From: a virus
IMG/VR virus record: IMGVR_UViG_3300027906_000114
Span: 1 to 27,843 of that record
Length of the DNA stretch: 27,843 nucleotides
Direction: 5' to 3' (one strand)
The notes beneath the pieces are model-generated. The model worked only from the letters and a program-made list of their open reading frames with translations. It was not told the origin of the DNA and did no database searches. Shown piece by piece: positions 1 through 6,291 of the stretch. Position 1 is the first letter of the stretch, and each line of letters begins with the position of its first letter. A program made the position numbers and the translations under genes.

Positions 1-2
1 AA

Positions 3-179
3 GAAGAGAAGGTTGAAACACACTGGGAGAACAATATACTTACAATAGCAAGTGACTTAACCTATGCACACAAGATAGGTAAACTAGATAGAGAGACTGC
101 TATGTCTTACTTGGATCAGAAGGTAGAGCCTTGGAGAGTGGCAGCAAAACTATGGCATAGTAAAAGGAAAGGAAAATAA
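3..179 (+). CDS. 3' end of an unknown gene (5' truncated by the window edge)
   Basis: An open frame runs from the window edge to a TAA at 177-179, giving the last 58 residues of a charged, probably soluble protein. The tail is very basic (ends HSKRKGK). The final codons double as the ribosome-binding site of the next gene (AAAGGAAAGGAAAATAAT just before ATG 181), so the two genes are likely co-translated. Nothing in the visible part identifies a family; it contains no recognisable motif or membrane segment. That it is coding is supported by the uninterrupted frame, the direction shared with all downstream genes and the tight junction. Confidence 0.6.
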   Translation, partial: EEKVETHWENNILTIASDLTYAHKIGKLDRETAMSYLDQKVEPWRVAAKLWHSKRKGK

Positions 180-180
180 T

Positions 181-828
181 ATGCAAGGAAAGATAATACT
201 CAATGAGCCTGACTATAAGATGATAATCAAAGGAGCATTGTCTCACCTGAATCCTGACCTAAAACACTGGGATAAACCTAAGATTAGGAATGACGAGATG
301 GGTCGTAAGATTAAAGGCAGACCCTCAAGAGGATTTGGTGATAGAAACTTTGAGTACGCAGGCAAGATGATGAACCCAGAGCCTTGGGATGCAGAAGAAG
401 TAATGCCTTATATGAAGACTATAGCTGAATGTGTAACTAATAACTACTGGAATGGTGGAGGATATGAGTTTACTTTCTGTTTAGTAGGAGAGTATCCTGA
501 TGGTACAACAGAAGTAGTACATCATTCAGATACAGTACCAAGCAGCTATGATATAGTCTGTAGTATGTCATTCGGATCACCAAGACTATTTGAGTGGACA
601 ACTTATAACGACCAAATAAAAGATATGTTTGAGACTTCTAAGTTGAGATACACAGACAAACAACTAGAAAAGATGGTTGTAAAGAAAGAAAGATATTTAC
701 TTGAGCACGGAGATGTAATGATCTTCAATGGCGAGAGTCAAATGAACAGTACACACGCAGTGCCTACGATAAGTGGAGTAGATAGGAGACTCAACTTCAC
801 CTTCAGAAGTAGTAGTCACTACGATTAA
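181..828 (+). CDS. AlkB-like 2-oxoglutarate/Fe(II) dioxygenase
   Basis: Predicted 2OG- and Fe(II)-dependent dioxygenase of the AlkB family, 215 aa against 216 aa for E. coli AlkB. The iron ligands are visible as H115-x-D117 and a distal H192, and the 2OG-binding pair as R203-x5-R209 in a strand ending RRLNFTFR, equivalent to AlkB RYNLTFR. The stretch LLEHGDVMIFNGES (173-186) closely matches AlkB LLLEHGDVVVWGGES. Compared with AlkB there is extra, charged sequence at about 143-168, between the HxD motif and the distal His, which may change the substrate pocket. Family members remove alkyl groups from DNA or RNA bases; a phage enzyme could repair its genome or act on modified bases, but the substrate is not visible. 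ATG 181 is preceded by AAAGGAAA. It heads the row of small early genes. Family assignment is strong, substrate unknown. Confidence 0.87.
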   Translation: MQGKIILNEPDYKMIIKGALSHLNPDLKHWDKPKIRNDEMGRKIKGRPSRGFGDRNFEYAGKMMNPEPWDAEEVMPYMKTIAECVTNNYWNGGGYEFTFCLVGEYPDGTTEVVHHSDTVPSSYDIVCSMSFGSPRLFEWTTYNDQIKDMFETSKLRYTDKQLEKMVVKKERYLLEHGDVMIFNGESQMNSTHAVPTISGVDRRLNFTFRSSSHYD

Positions 829-833
829 GGAGG
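827..833 (+). promoter_or_regulatory. near-perfect Shine-Dalgarno (AAGGAGG)
   Basis: AAGGAGG overlaps the stop codon of the dioxygenase gene (TAA 826-828) and lies 4 bases before ATG 838. It is closer to the canonical sequence than the AGAAAGGAA-type sites used elsewhere in this arm, suggesting strong translation of the small 66-aa protein. Confidence 0.7.
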
Positions 834-837
834 ATAT

Positions 838-1038
838 ATGTGGATACCAGTAATAGTAATTGCTTGGTCTCTAGGAGGTAATCCAGTTTGGGTTAACTTT
901 CCTATGGTAAACTTTCCGTTTACCTCAGAGTTTAAATGCCAAGCTTATATAGCACAAGTAAAGAACAGTGTAACTAAAGACCCTCAATACTTAGAGGGTT
1001 ATAGTACCTGTGTTAATGTAATAGGTTCACCAACCTAG
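838..1038 (+). CDS. small protein with hydrophobic N terminus, function unknown
   Basis: A 66-aa product starting MWIPVIVIAWSLGG, a short hydrophobic stretch that could be a signal peptide or a single weak membrane segment. The rest is polar with two cysteines (about residues 34 and 58) that could pair outside the cytoplasm. It has the strongest ribosome-binding site in the arm. A role at the membrane, for example in lysis or superinfection exclusion, is possible given the cell-wall hydrolase gene 0.8 kb downstream, but there is no clear holin topology. I do not recognise the family. Confidence 0.6.
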   Translation: MWIPVIVIAWSLGGNPVWVNFPMVNFPFTSEFKCQAYIAQVKNSVTKDPQYLEGYSTCVNVIGSPT

Positions 1039-1049
1039 AAAGGAATGCT

Positions 1050-1211
1050 ATGTCCGAAGACGAAGTAAGGAAGGCTATTGAAGTCATAAAACAATATATG
1101 GAAGAGCATGAACTAAATAGCCCTGCATTTACAGGACACGCAGTTGTGTTCTTTAAAGAGATAGATACTTATATGAAACTAAAAGAAGTAGAAAGGAAAA
1201 TCGATGCCTAA
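1050..1211 (+). CDS. 53-aa small protein, unknown
   Basis: Short gene from ATG 1050 to TAA 1209-1211, preceded by AGAAAGGA at 1038-1044 with suitable spacing. The product starts MSEDEVRKAIEVIKQYMEE, is probably helical and amphipathic, and ends KEVERKIDA. Its last codons contain GAAAGGAAA, which serves as the ribosome-binding site of the next gene; the two genes overlap by 8 bp (ATG 1204). It fills what would otherwise be a 165-bp gap. Function unknown. Confidence 0.65.
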   Translation: MSEDEVRKAIEVIKQYMEEHELNSPAFTGHAVVFFKEIDTYMKLKEVERKIDA

Positions 1212-1404
1212 GTATATGATACGTACTAAGTGGACAGGCTATACTAAATACTTTCTTGAAGCTGATAGTGTAGAAGAAGCTGAAGAAAGATTTTATAACG
1301 GAGATTACGATGGTAACACCGAAGAAGAATTAGTAAACGAAAGTATGTATAACAGTGAATTAATACTATATACAGAAGAAAGGAAAGACTATGAGAAGAA
1401 TTAA
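1204..1404 (+). CDS. small acidic protein, possible paralogue of the gene at 2285
   Basis: 66-aa acidic protein with a predicted beta-hairpin followed by a helix: YMIRTKWTGYTKYFLEADSV and then EEAEERFYNGDY. The pattern 'basic strand, EAD-S-x-EEA, short helix, NG-D' recurs in phage and plasmid miniproteins and in the 54-aa product at 2285 (HIEAENEDDANNNYSEGE), so the two may be paralogues. GAAAGGAAA precedes the start. It overlaps the previous gene by 8 bp and the next by 14 bp. Function unknown; a partner-binding or host-takeover role is only a guess. Confidence 0.65.
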   Translation: MPKYMIRTKWTGYTKYFLEADSVEEAEERFYNGDYDGNTEEELVNESMYNSELILYTEERKDYEKN

Positions 1405-1636
1405 TGTAGAAGTTAGCTATGAGTCAGTGATAACTCATGAATTAGATTTGCCAGAAGAGTTTGAAGGCAAAGAAATATATCTAATACAAGGTAAGTGGGA
1501 TGAGTTCAGAATAGATTTTACTGATGGTACTTACTATGACTTTATAAGTCATTCAGACCCAGAAGCTGATGTCAAATACCCTGCTACTATAGCAGCTTAT
1601 GGAGAAGATTACAACGAATTCTTAGGAGAATGGTAA
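1391..1636 (+). CDS. small acidic protein, unknown
   Basis: 81-aa acidic protein (starts MRRINVEVSYES), probably mostly beta-strand with many Asp, Glu and Tyr residues and no cysteine or membrane segment. AGGAAAG lies before ATG 1391, inside the upstream gene, with a 14-bp overlap. Its stop (TAA 1634-1636) overlaps the probable start of the next gene. Unknown function; the net negative charge would be compatible with a DNA-mimic type inhibitor, which is speculation. Confidence 0.65.
   Translation: MRRINVEVSYESVITHELDLPEEFEGKEIYLIQGKWDEFRIDFTDGTYYDFISHSDPEADVKYPATIAAYGEDYNEFLGEW
1624..1628 (+). promoter_or_regulatory. Shine-Dalgarno deciding the start at 1636
   Basis: AGGAG at 1624-1628 leaves only 1 base to the ATG at 1630 but 7 bases to the ATG at 1636. 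The second ATG also forms a TAATG stop-start overlap with the upstream gene, a junction used elsewhere in this arm. The start at 1636 is therefore preferred. Confidence 0.6.
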
Positions 1637-1854
1637 TGCGTAAGAAACATTGGGTAAAAATAGTTTGGGGAGAATCTGAAGACTATTCAGATACATATTA
1701 CTTTAATACTGAAAAAGAATTAGCTGCTTTCTTATATGGAGTAGAAGAAGGTAATGGCTGGTTGAGTTATTATGTTGATGATGGAGATGAACCAGCATCA
1801 GTAAGTAACAGTGAAGACGGATATATAAAACGATTAAGGGAGTTCCAGGAATAA
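1636..1854 (+). CDS. small acidic protein, unknown
   Basis: 72 aa if started at ATG 1636 (MRKKHWVKIVWGES...), or 74 aa from ATG 1630. The ribosome-binding site spacing supports 1636. The sequence suggests a beta-strand (HWVKIVWG), then a helix (EKELAAFLYGVEEGN) and a short strand-helix tail, a compact fold with an acidic surface. Stop and start of the neighbours overlap on both sides (TAATG at 1634-1638 and 1852-1856), so the genes 1391, 1636 and 1854 are probably translationally coupled. No family recognised. Confidence 0.65.
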   Translation: MRKKHWVKIVWGESEDYSDTYYFNTEKELAAFLYGVEEGNGWLSYYVDDGDEPASVSNSEDGYIKRLREFQE

Positions 1855-2288
1855 TGTTTGAATCAGCATTAGTATGTCTTGCACTCAACATCTATCACGA
1901 AGCTAAGAATCAAAGTTACTTAGGTCAGTTAGCTGTTGGGCAAGTAGTAATTAATAGGGTATATGACGAGAGATTTCCTGATACAGTATGTGAAGTGGTA
2001 ACTCAAGGTCCAACCTATAGTTGGAAGCCTGATTTTCCAGTGAGGAATAGATGTCAATTCAGTTGGTACTGTGATGGGAAGAGTGATATACCTAAAGAAG
2101 AACACGCATATGAAGTAGCTGTGATGGCTGCTGAAGACATTTTATATAATGATATCAAGGACTTAACGGACGGATCGACTCACTATCACGCATACTATGT
2201 GATACCTGAGTGGGCACAAACTAAAACACAAACAATTAGAATAGAGGATCACATCTTTTATAGGTGGGATCTGGAAAGGAATAAATGA
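1854..2288 (+). CDS. SleB-type cell-wall hydrolase (probable endolysin)
   Basis: Predicted peptidoglycan hydrolase of the SleB/CwlJ family (Hydrolase_2), 144 aa, essentially a bare catalytic domain. Family hallmarks are in order: LALNIYHEA (9-17) with the likely catalytic Glu E16, GQLAVGQVVINRV (24-36), FPDTVCEVV (41-49), CQFSWYCDG (67-75), GSTHYHA (107-113), EWA (119-121) and HIFYRW (133-138). There is no obvious signal peptide, so release would need a holin or another membrane protein; the 66-aa protein at 838 is one unproven candidate. The family cleaves the glycan strand, as a glucosaminidase or lytic transglycosylase in characterised members. It lies among early small genes instead of next to tail genes. 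It overlaps the upstream gene by 1 bp and the downstream gene by 4 bp (ATGA). Confidence 0.88.
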   Translation: MFESALVCLALNIYHEAKNQSYLGQLAVGQVVINRVYDERFPDTVCEVVTQGPTYSWKPDFPVRNRCQFSWYCDGKSDIPKEEHAYEVAVMAAEDILYNDIKDLTDGSTHYHAYYVIPEWAQTKTQTIRIEDHIFYRWDLERNK

Positions 2289-2449
2289 AACTATACGAAG
2301 TACTAGTGACTAATACTGTCGGAGAAGTATGGCATATCGAAGCTGAAAATGAGGATGATGCCAATAATAACTACTCTGAAGGTGAATTGGTCAGAGAAGA
2401 AACAATCGTATGTGACGTAGAACAAATAGATTTAATAGAAAGGAATTAA
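2285..2449 (+). CDS. 54-aa small acidic protein
   Basis: Short gene from ATG 2285 to TAA 2447-2449, preceded by GAAAGGAATAA and overlapping the hydrolase stop (ATGA at 2285-2288). The product (MKLYEVLVTNTVGEVWHIEA..., ending DLIERN) is acidic and has the same strand-EA-acidic-helix layout as the 66-aa protein at 1204, suggesting a duplicated miniprotein family. Its last codons (GAAAGGAATTAA) form the ribosome-binding site of the next gene, whose ATG is at 2451. Function unknown. Confidence 0.65.
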   Translation: MKLYEVLVTNTVGEVWHIEAENEDDANNNYSEGELVREETIVCDVEQIDLIERN

Positions 2450-2450
2450 A

Positions 2451-3377
2451 ATGTTACAAGTATTAAATAAAACTATGTTTCAAAAGCAAGAAGCTATAGA
2501 TGCTATGAGAAGTGAGTATGATTTCCCAGTAGAAATGTATGACCTTACTGCGTTCAGTAAAAGAAACACAGCAAGTAAGGTAGTGTTTGGGGAAGCAACG
2601 CATGTACCACAAAATATGGCTCAAGCAGTAGTAAGAACTGATACTAATAAAGTATTAGGTGTACACACTGGTAGCTATAAGTTAGTAACACACGCAGAGA
2701 TAGTAGATAAGATCAATGCTGCTGTAGTAGCTTCAGGCTTATCTAATAATGTAGAGCATACAGTAGAAGCATTTGAAGATGGAGCTAAGCTCAGAGGTAA
2801 GTTTAGGTTCCACGATATAACAGTAAAAGATCCTGTCATAGGTGATATGATTAGGTTCGATGTAGACTATATGAACTCTTATGATGGTCAATGGTCTATT
2901 ATGATGAGAGCTCAGGGATATAGATTATGGTGTGACAATGGATGTGCATCACCTAATCCTCTTACATTCGACAGAAGAAAACACACTTCAGGTTTTAGTG
3001 TAGAAGGTTCTGCAGAGAAGATAAAGAACTCTGTAAAGATATTCCACGAAGACAGAGAGAGATGGGAGGCTTGGTCTAAACAACCATTAGATATGTATAG
3101 TGTACAAGAGCTATTAAAGAAAACTCTCTGTAAAGCAACAACTAATACAACTAAAAGTAAATACATAAAGACTAGACTTGAAAATATATTGGGTCAATAC
3201 CTAAAGGAAGTTCAAGAACTTGGTCCTAACAAATGGGCACTGTATAATGCTTGTACTTACTGGGCATCTCATGCTGGAGATAAGAGATGGGCAAGCTCTC
3301 AACCTCATCGATCAGAGGTACTGAGACACGCAGAGGTAACGAAGTTATTAAATTCGCCCTTATGGGAAGCTGCATGA
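2451..3377 (+). CDS. DUF932-like phage/plasmid protein
   Basis: 308-aa soluble protein resembling the DUF932 family found in phages and plasmids (no settled biochemical role). Supporting features: the early region with AVVRTDTNKVLGVHTGSYKLVTHAE at about 60-84, a central beta-rich part with RFDVDYMNSYDG and the motif RLWCDNGC (about 158-165), and a helical C-terminal half ending in NSPLWEAA. ATG 2451 has GAAAGGAATTAAA directly upstream. The stop overlaps the next start by 4 bp (ATGA at 3374). Placement just before the DNA polymerase suggests a part in DNA metabolism, but that is inferred from position only. Family call is from recalled pattern and should be checked. Confidence 0.65.
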   Translation: MLQVLNKTMFQKQEAIDAMRSEYDFPVEMYDLTAFSKRNTASKVVFGEATHVPQNMAQAVVRTDTNKVLGVHTGSYKLVTHAEIVDKINAAVVASGLSNNVEHTVEAFEDGAKLRGKFRFHDITVKDPVIGDMIRFDVDYMNSYDGQWSIMMRAQGYRLWCDNGCASPNPLTFDRRKHTSGFSVEGSAEKIKNSVKIFHEDRERWEAWSKQPLDMYSVQELLKKTLCKATTNTTKSKYIKTRLENILGQYLKEVQELGPNKWALYNACTYWASHAGDKRWASSQPHRSEVLRHAEVTKLLNSPLWEAA

Positions 3378-3538
3378 TAAAGAATTTTTTAAATGAAAAC
3401 ATAGAGATACGTACATGTGATATGTGCGATAAAGATTACTGCAGTGGTGCATACGACTTTTATGAGGAAGAATTTGTATGCCCCACTTGCAGTGATGGAA
3501 AGGAAAATAATGAAAGTAATATTCGACATCGAGACTGA
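3374..3538 (+). CDS. small zinc-ribbon-like protein
   Basis: 54-aa product from ATG 3374 (MIKNFLNENIEIRTCDMC...). Two CxxC pairs, C15-D-M-C18 and C36-P-T-C39, with a further C23, look like a one-zinc ribbon or rubredoxin-like knuckle. The start is chosen because ATG 3374 overlaps the upstream stop (ATGA); the same frame is open further upstream but only inside the DUF932-like gene. The 3' end overlaps the DNA polymerase start by 29 bp, and its codons for GKENNE carry the polymerase ribosome-binding site. It might bind nucleic acid or be a replication accessory; function unknown. Confidence 0.6.
   Translation: MIKNFLNENIEIRTCDMCDKDYCSGAYDFYEEEFVCPTCSDGKENNESNIRHRD
3499..3506 (+). promoter_or_regulatory. 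Shine-Dalgarno deciding the DNA polymerase start
   Basis: AAAGGAAA sits 3 bases before ATG 3510. The frame is open upstream to ATG 3417, but that 31-residue extension would lie inside the zinc-ribbon gene and lacks the exonuclease fold's first strand, which begins at MKVIFDIETDG. The start at 3510 is therefore preferred. Confidence 0.75.
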
Positions 3539-5327
3539 TGGTATCGATGCTACAAAGATATGGTGTCTTGTAATACACTATTATTATGCTGATAAGACTC
3601 TGAGGTACAGCGACTATGACGACAGATACCCTTCGCTTAAAGAAGGGTTGATGCAATTAGATCAGGCTGAGGAGCTTATTGGTCATAACATAATAGGATA
3701 CGACATACCTGTAATAGAAAAGTTAACTGGTTTTAATCTATTCGACAAGACAATCTATGATACTTGGGTGATGAGTCAAGTACTCAACTACAAGAGACCT
3801 CATAAGCAAGGTCTCAAGGGTTGGGGAGAACATCTTGGCTATCCTAAGTTTGAGTATGAGGATTGGACTAAGTATACTGAAGAGATGATGGACTATTGTG
3901 CGAGAGATGTTAAGCTCAATACCAAGGTATACGAATTACTTATAGGGGAATATAACGAGCAGAAGAAAACTAAACCTCTAATAGGTAAAGGTCTTCGTGC
4001 TGAACACGATACAGCTATCTTCGAAGCAAAAGTTAGAATGAAGGGATGGTTGTTTGATGTTCAGGCAGCTGAGAAGCTGCACATTCAGATGGTAAAAGAG
4101 ATGGAGGATATTGAAAATAAAATTCATCCTCAATTACCTGAGATGACTATATGGGTAGATAAAGTACCTAAGAAGGCTAAGTATACTAAGAAAGGTGCAT
4201 TCACTGCTGTAAGTAAAAGACTTATAACAGAATATTTAGGTGGTGAAGAGCCTGTTGAATGTGAATGGGATCCTGAAAAGGAATTCCAAAGGAGTTATAA
4301 CACACAAGTTACTCTAGGGAATATGGAAGAAGTTAAAGAGTGGCTATACACTATAGGATGGAAACCAGATGATTGGAATTACAAGAAAGTTGGGTATGAG
4401 TTTCACAAGACAAGTCCGAAACTTACAACGACTTCGCTGGAATTGCTCGGTGAGGTTGGCAAGATGGTGGACAGGTATTTTACGACCAGATCTAGACGTT
4501 CAATACTTGAAGGGTGGTTCAAAGAGGTTGACTCTGGAAGACTACGTGGAAAGATGTGGACGATTGGAACACCCACCTTCAGAGCAAGACACGAAATAAT
4601 AACTAATCTACCAACAGTAGAAGCAACTTGGGGTAAGGAGATGAGGAGTCTCTTTATCTGTGAGGATGACTACAAAGTTGTAGGAGCAGACTCGGCTGGT
4701 AATCAGATGAGAGCTTTGTGTCACTACATAGGTGATGATAGCTTTACTAAGGAGGTTACTGGTGGTGACATACACTCTTATAACGCATCGATCCTAAACT
4801 GTGGTAGAGGAGAAGCTAAACGATGGCTATATGCTTACTTGTTTGGTGGAGGTGGAAAGAAACTAGGTACTATACTTACAGGAAAGCCTGATGCTACTGT
4901 AGGTAATAAGTCTAAAGAGAAATATCAATCTGCAATTCCAGGATTACGTAAGGTAAAGGCTAAGCTAGATAAGATATTCAATCAGACTAAGAACGGATAT
5001 GGTAATGCATTTATACCTGCACTAGATGGTCGTAAAGTCTATGTGGGATCTGCACACCAATCACTTAATTATCTTCTGCAATCAGCTGAAGCTATCACCT
5101 GCAAAGCAGCTGTTGGTTATGCTATGAGGAAGATAGAAGCAGAACAACTAGATGCTTATCCAGTTATCTTCTATCACGATGAGATGGCTTGGGTAGCACA
5201 TAGAAAAGATGCTGAAAGAGTTAAACAAATATGCATAGAATCCTTTAGAGAAGCCCCAAAGGATTTTGGTGTTACCTGTATGGATGGCGATGGTGTCATA
5301 GGTGACTGCTATGCAGACGTACATTAA
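3510..5327 (+). CDS. family A (T7-like) DNA polymerase with 3'-5' exonuclease
   Basis: Replicative family A DNA polymerase, 605 aa from ATG 3510 (T7 gp5 is 704 aa). Exonuclease motifs: D6-x-E8 in FDIETDG (Exo I), N60-IIGY-D65 (Exo II) and Y129-CAR-D133 (Exo III). Polymerase motifs: TFRARHEIITNLP (356-368), motif A D394-SAGNQ-MR, motif B R433-xxx-K437-xxx-Y441, motif C H556-D557-E558. The tyrosine at 441 matches T7 Y526. In motif A the residue that is a conserved Glu in Pol I, Taq and T7 (T7 E480) is Gln (Q399). The protein is about 100 residues shorter than T7 gp5, so a T7-style thioredoxin-binding insertion is probably missing; where the length is lost was not aligned. It lies in a replication cassette with the exonuclease and primase-helicase. 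Confidence 0.95.
   Translation: MKVIFDIETDGIDATKIWCLVIHYYYADKTLRYSDYDDRYPSLKEGLMQLDQAEELIGHNIIGYDIPVIEKLTGFNLFDKTIYDTWVMSQVLNYKRPHKQGLKGWGEHLGYPKFEYEDWTKYTEEMMDYCARDVKLNTKVYELLIGEYNEQKKTKPLIGKGLRAEHDTAIFEAKVRMKGWLFDVQAAEKLHIQMVKEMEDIENKIHPQLPEMTIWVDKVPKKAKYTKKGAFTAVSKRLITEYLGGEEPVECEWDPEKEFQRSYNTQVTLGNMEEVKEWLYTIGWKPDDWNYKKVGYEFHKTSPKLTTTSLELLGEVGKMVDRYFTTRSRRSILEGWFKEVDSGRLRGKMWTIGTPTFRARHEIITNLPTVEATWGKEMRSLFICEDDYKVVGADSAGNQMRALCHYIGDDSFTKEVTGGDIHSYNASILNCGRGEAKRWLYAYLFGGGGKKLGTILTGKPDATVGNKSKEKYQSAIPGLRKVKAKLDKIFNQTKNGYGNAFIPALDGRKVYVGSAHQSLNYLLQSAEAITCKAAVGYAMRKIEAEQLDAYPVIFYHDEMAWVAHRKDAERVKQICIESFREAPKDFGVTCMDGDGVIGDCYADVH
3628..3648 (+). repeat. 7-bp perfect inverted repeat inside the polymerase gene
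   Basis: ACCCTTC (3628-3634) and GAAGGGT (3642-3648) with a 7-base loop. There is no T tract after it, so it is not a terminator. It may be chance or an RNA stem near the polymerase start. Confidence 0.35.
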
Positions 5328-5341
5328 AGAAAGGAAACGTT

Positions 5342-5578
5342 ATGGGTAGAATGAAAGATTATGCTATGCAACTAGAAGATGAATTCTGGGATATAGCTGG
5401 AGAGCAAGTAAGTGAACACGAAACATTCGATGCTTATGTAGATTATCTAATGGCAAATCACTATGAGAATATAATGCACTTAGAAGAAGAAGATGTGATG
5501 CACGAATTAAACGAATACTGGGGAGAGTATCATCAGAAGTATGCTGAGATGCAAGAGCCAGTAGAAAGTGAGGAGTAA
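5342..5578 (+). CDS. small acidic protein, unknown
   Basis: 78-aa strongly acidic, largely helical protein (MGRMKDYAMQLEDEFWDIAGEQ..., ending EPVESEE) between DNA polymerase and exonuclease. Short acidic proteins starting with a 'K-D-Y-A-x-x-L/I-E' helix are frequent hypothetical genes in marine phages. It is preceded by AGAAAGGAAACGTT and its stop overlaps the next start (TAATG). The negative charge would fit a DNA mimic or a protein-binding inhibitor, but no function can be assigned. Confidence 0.65.
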   Translation: MGRMKDYAMQLEDEFWDIAGEQVSEHETFDAYVDYLMANHYENIMHLEEEDVMHELNEYWGEYHQKYAEMQEPVESEE

Positions 5579-6291
5579 TGAAAACTATAGCAATAGTTGA
5601 TGCTGATAGCTGTATCTATCAGGCAGCTTGGCAACAAGAGTCTATTGAAAGTGCCTTATCTAATTACAAACATTTAATTAGTAAGAACTGGATAGACCCT
5701 TGTTGGGCAGATGAGAGTGTAGTTTATTGTGGTAATACTGAACAAGATAATTTCAGATATAAACTGTGTCCTAACTATAAATCTAATAGAAAGAAGCTAC
5801 CACACGATGCTAGACTGTTTAAACCCTTGATGAATAAGATAGCAGAAGAGGGTCTAGCTATACCAGCTAAAGGTATGGAAGCAGATGATATGGTAAGGAT
5901 TAAGTCTGAAGAGCTAAGAGGTTCACACGAAGTGGCTACAACGATAGTACACATAGATAAAGACTTAGACTGTATTCCTGGAATGCATTACAATCCTAGG
6001 CACGATAGATTCTATAGTGTAGATGAGAATGATGCTGACTTAAACTACTGGTTACAGATGCTCAAAGGAGATCCAACGGATAATCTTCCAGGACTTCCTA
6101 GAGTAGGTGAGAAGACTGCTAAGAAGATACTTAATGGTGTACCAATGGAAAGACGTAAGAGTAAAGTCTATGCTGCTTGGAGATCTAAATATGGTAGATC
6201 TGATTGGGAGCAGAAGCTACTTGAGACTGCTAATGGTATACACATACTAAGACACGAGGAGGATTTCTTCGAGATTGGGAGTATAAGATGA
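5578..6291 (+). CDS. 5'-3' exonuclease / flap-endonuclease family (T7 gp6-like)
   Basis: 237-aa nuclease of the FEN/5'-exonuclease family, the likely counterpart of T7 gp6, which removes RNA primers and degrades host DNA. Metal-binding acidic residues are visible: D8 and D10 in IVDADS, E101-A-D103-D104 in GMEADDM, and D127 and D129 in HIDKDLD. The helix-3-turn-helix DNA-binding loop GDPTDNLPGLPRVGEKTA spans 164-181. Basic residues in YKSNRKK (67-73) match the helical arch region. It starts by overlapping the preceding stop (TAATG at 5576-5580) and ends in an ATGA overlap with the next gene. Confidence 0.92.
   Translation: MKTIAIVDADSCIYQAAWQQESIESALSNYKHLISKNWIDPCWADESVVYCGNTEQDNFRYKLCPNYKSNRKKLPHDARLFKPLMNKIAEEGLAIPAKGMEADDMVRIKSEELRGSHEVATTIVHIDKDLDCIPGMHYNPRHDRFYSVDENDADLNYWLQMLKGDPTDNLPGLPRVGEKTAKKILNGVPMERRKSKVYAAWRSKYGRSDWEQKLLETANGIHILRHEEDFFEIGSIR

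Noticed and set aside
979-1002. Hairpin ACCCTC...GAGGGT as a terminator
   Set aside because: The stem is only 6 bp, lies inside the 66-aa gene and has no T tract.
2176-2186. CGACTCACTAT, an 11-base match to the core of the T7 promoter
   Set aside because: It encodes part of the conserved DGSTHYHA motif of the hydrolase, the flanking promoter bases do not match (GGAT before, CACG after), and no repeat copies are seen elsewhere. A chance match is likely.
3287-3373. Longer version of the Cys-rich protein starting at 3287
   Set aside because: This part is a shadow of the DUF932-like gene; ATG 3374 has the ATGA overlap typical of this arm.
3417-3509. Upstream extension of the DNA polymerase frame (start at 3417)
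   Set aside because: The extra 31 residues lie inside the small Cys-rich gene, lack a ribosome-binding site and precede the natural start of the exonuclease fold.
3360-3656. 98-aa open frame on the - strand
   Set aside because: It is antisense to the DUF932-like, Cys-rich and DNA polymerase genes, with a His/Tyr/Ile-rich composition typical of a shadow frame.
4065-4080. GCAGCT-GAGA-AGCTGC hairpin with a GNRA-like loop in the DNA polymerase gene
   Set aside because: Short, coding (AAEKL) and isolated; there is no independent sign of function.
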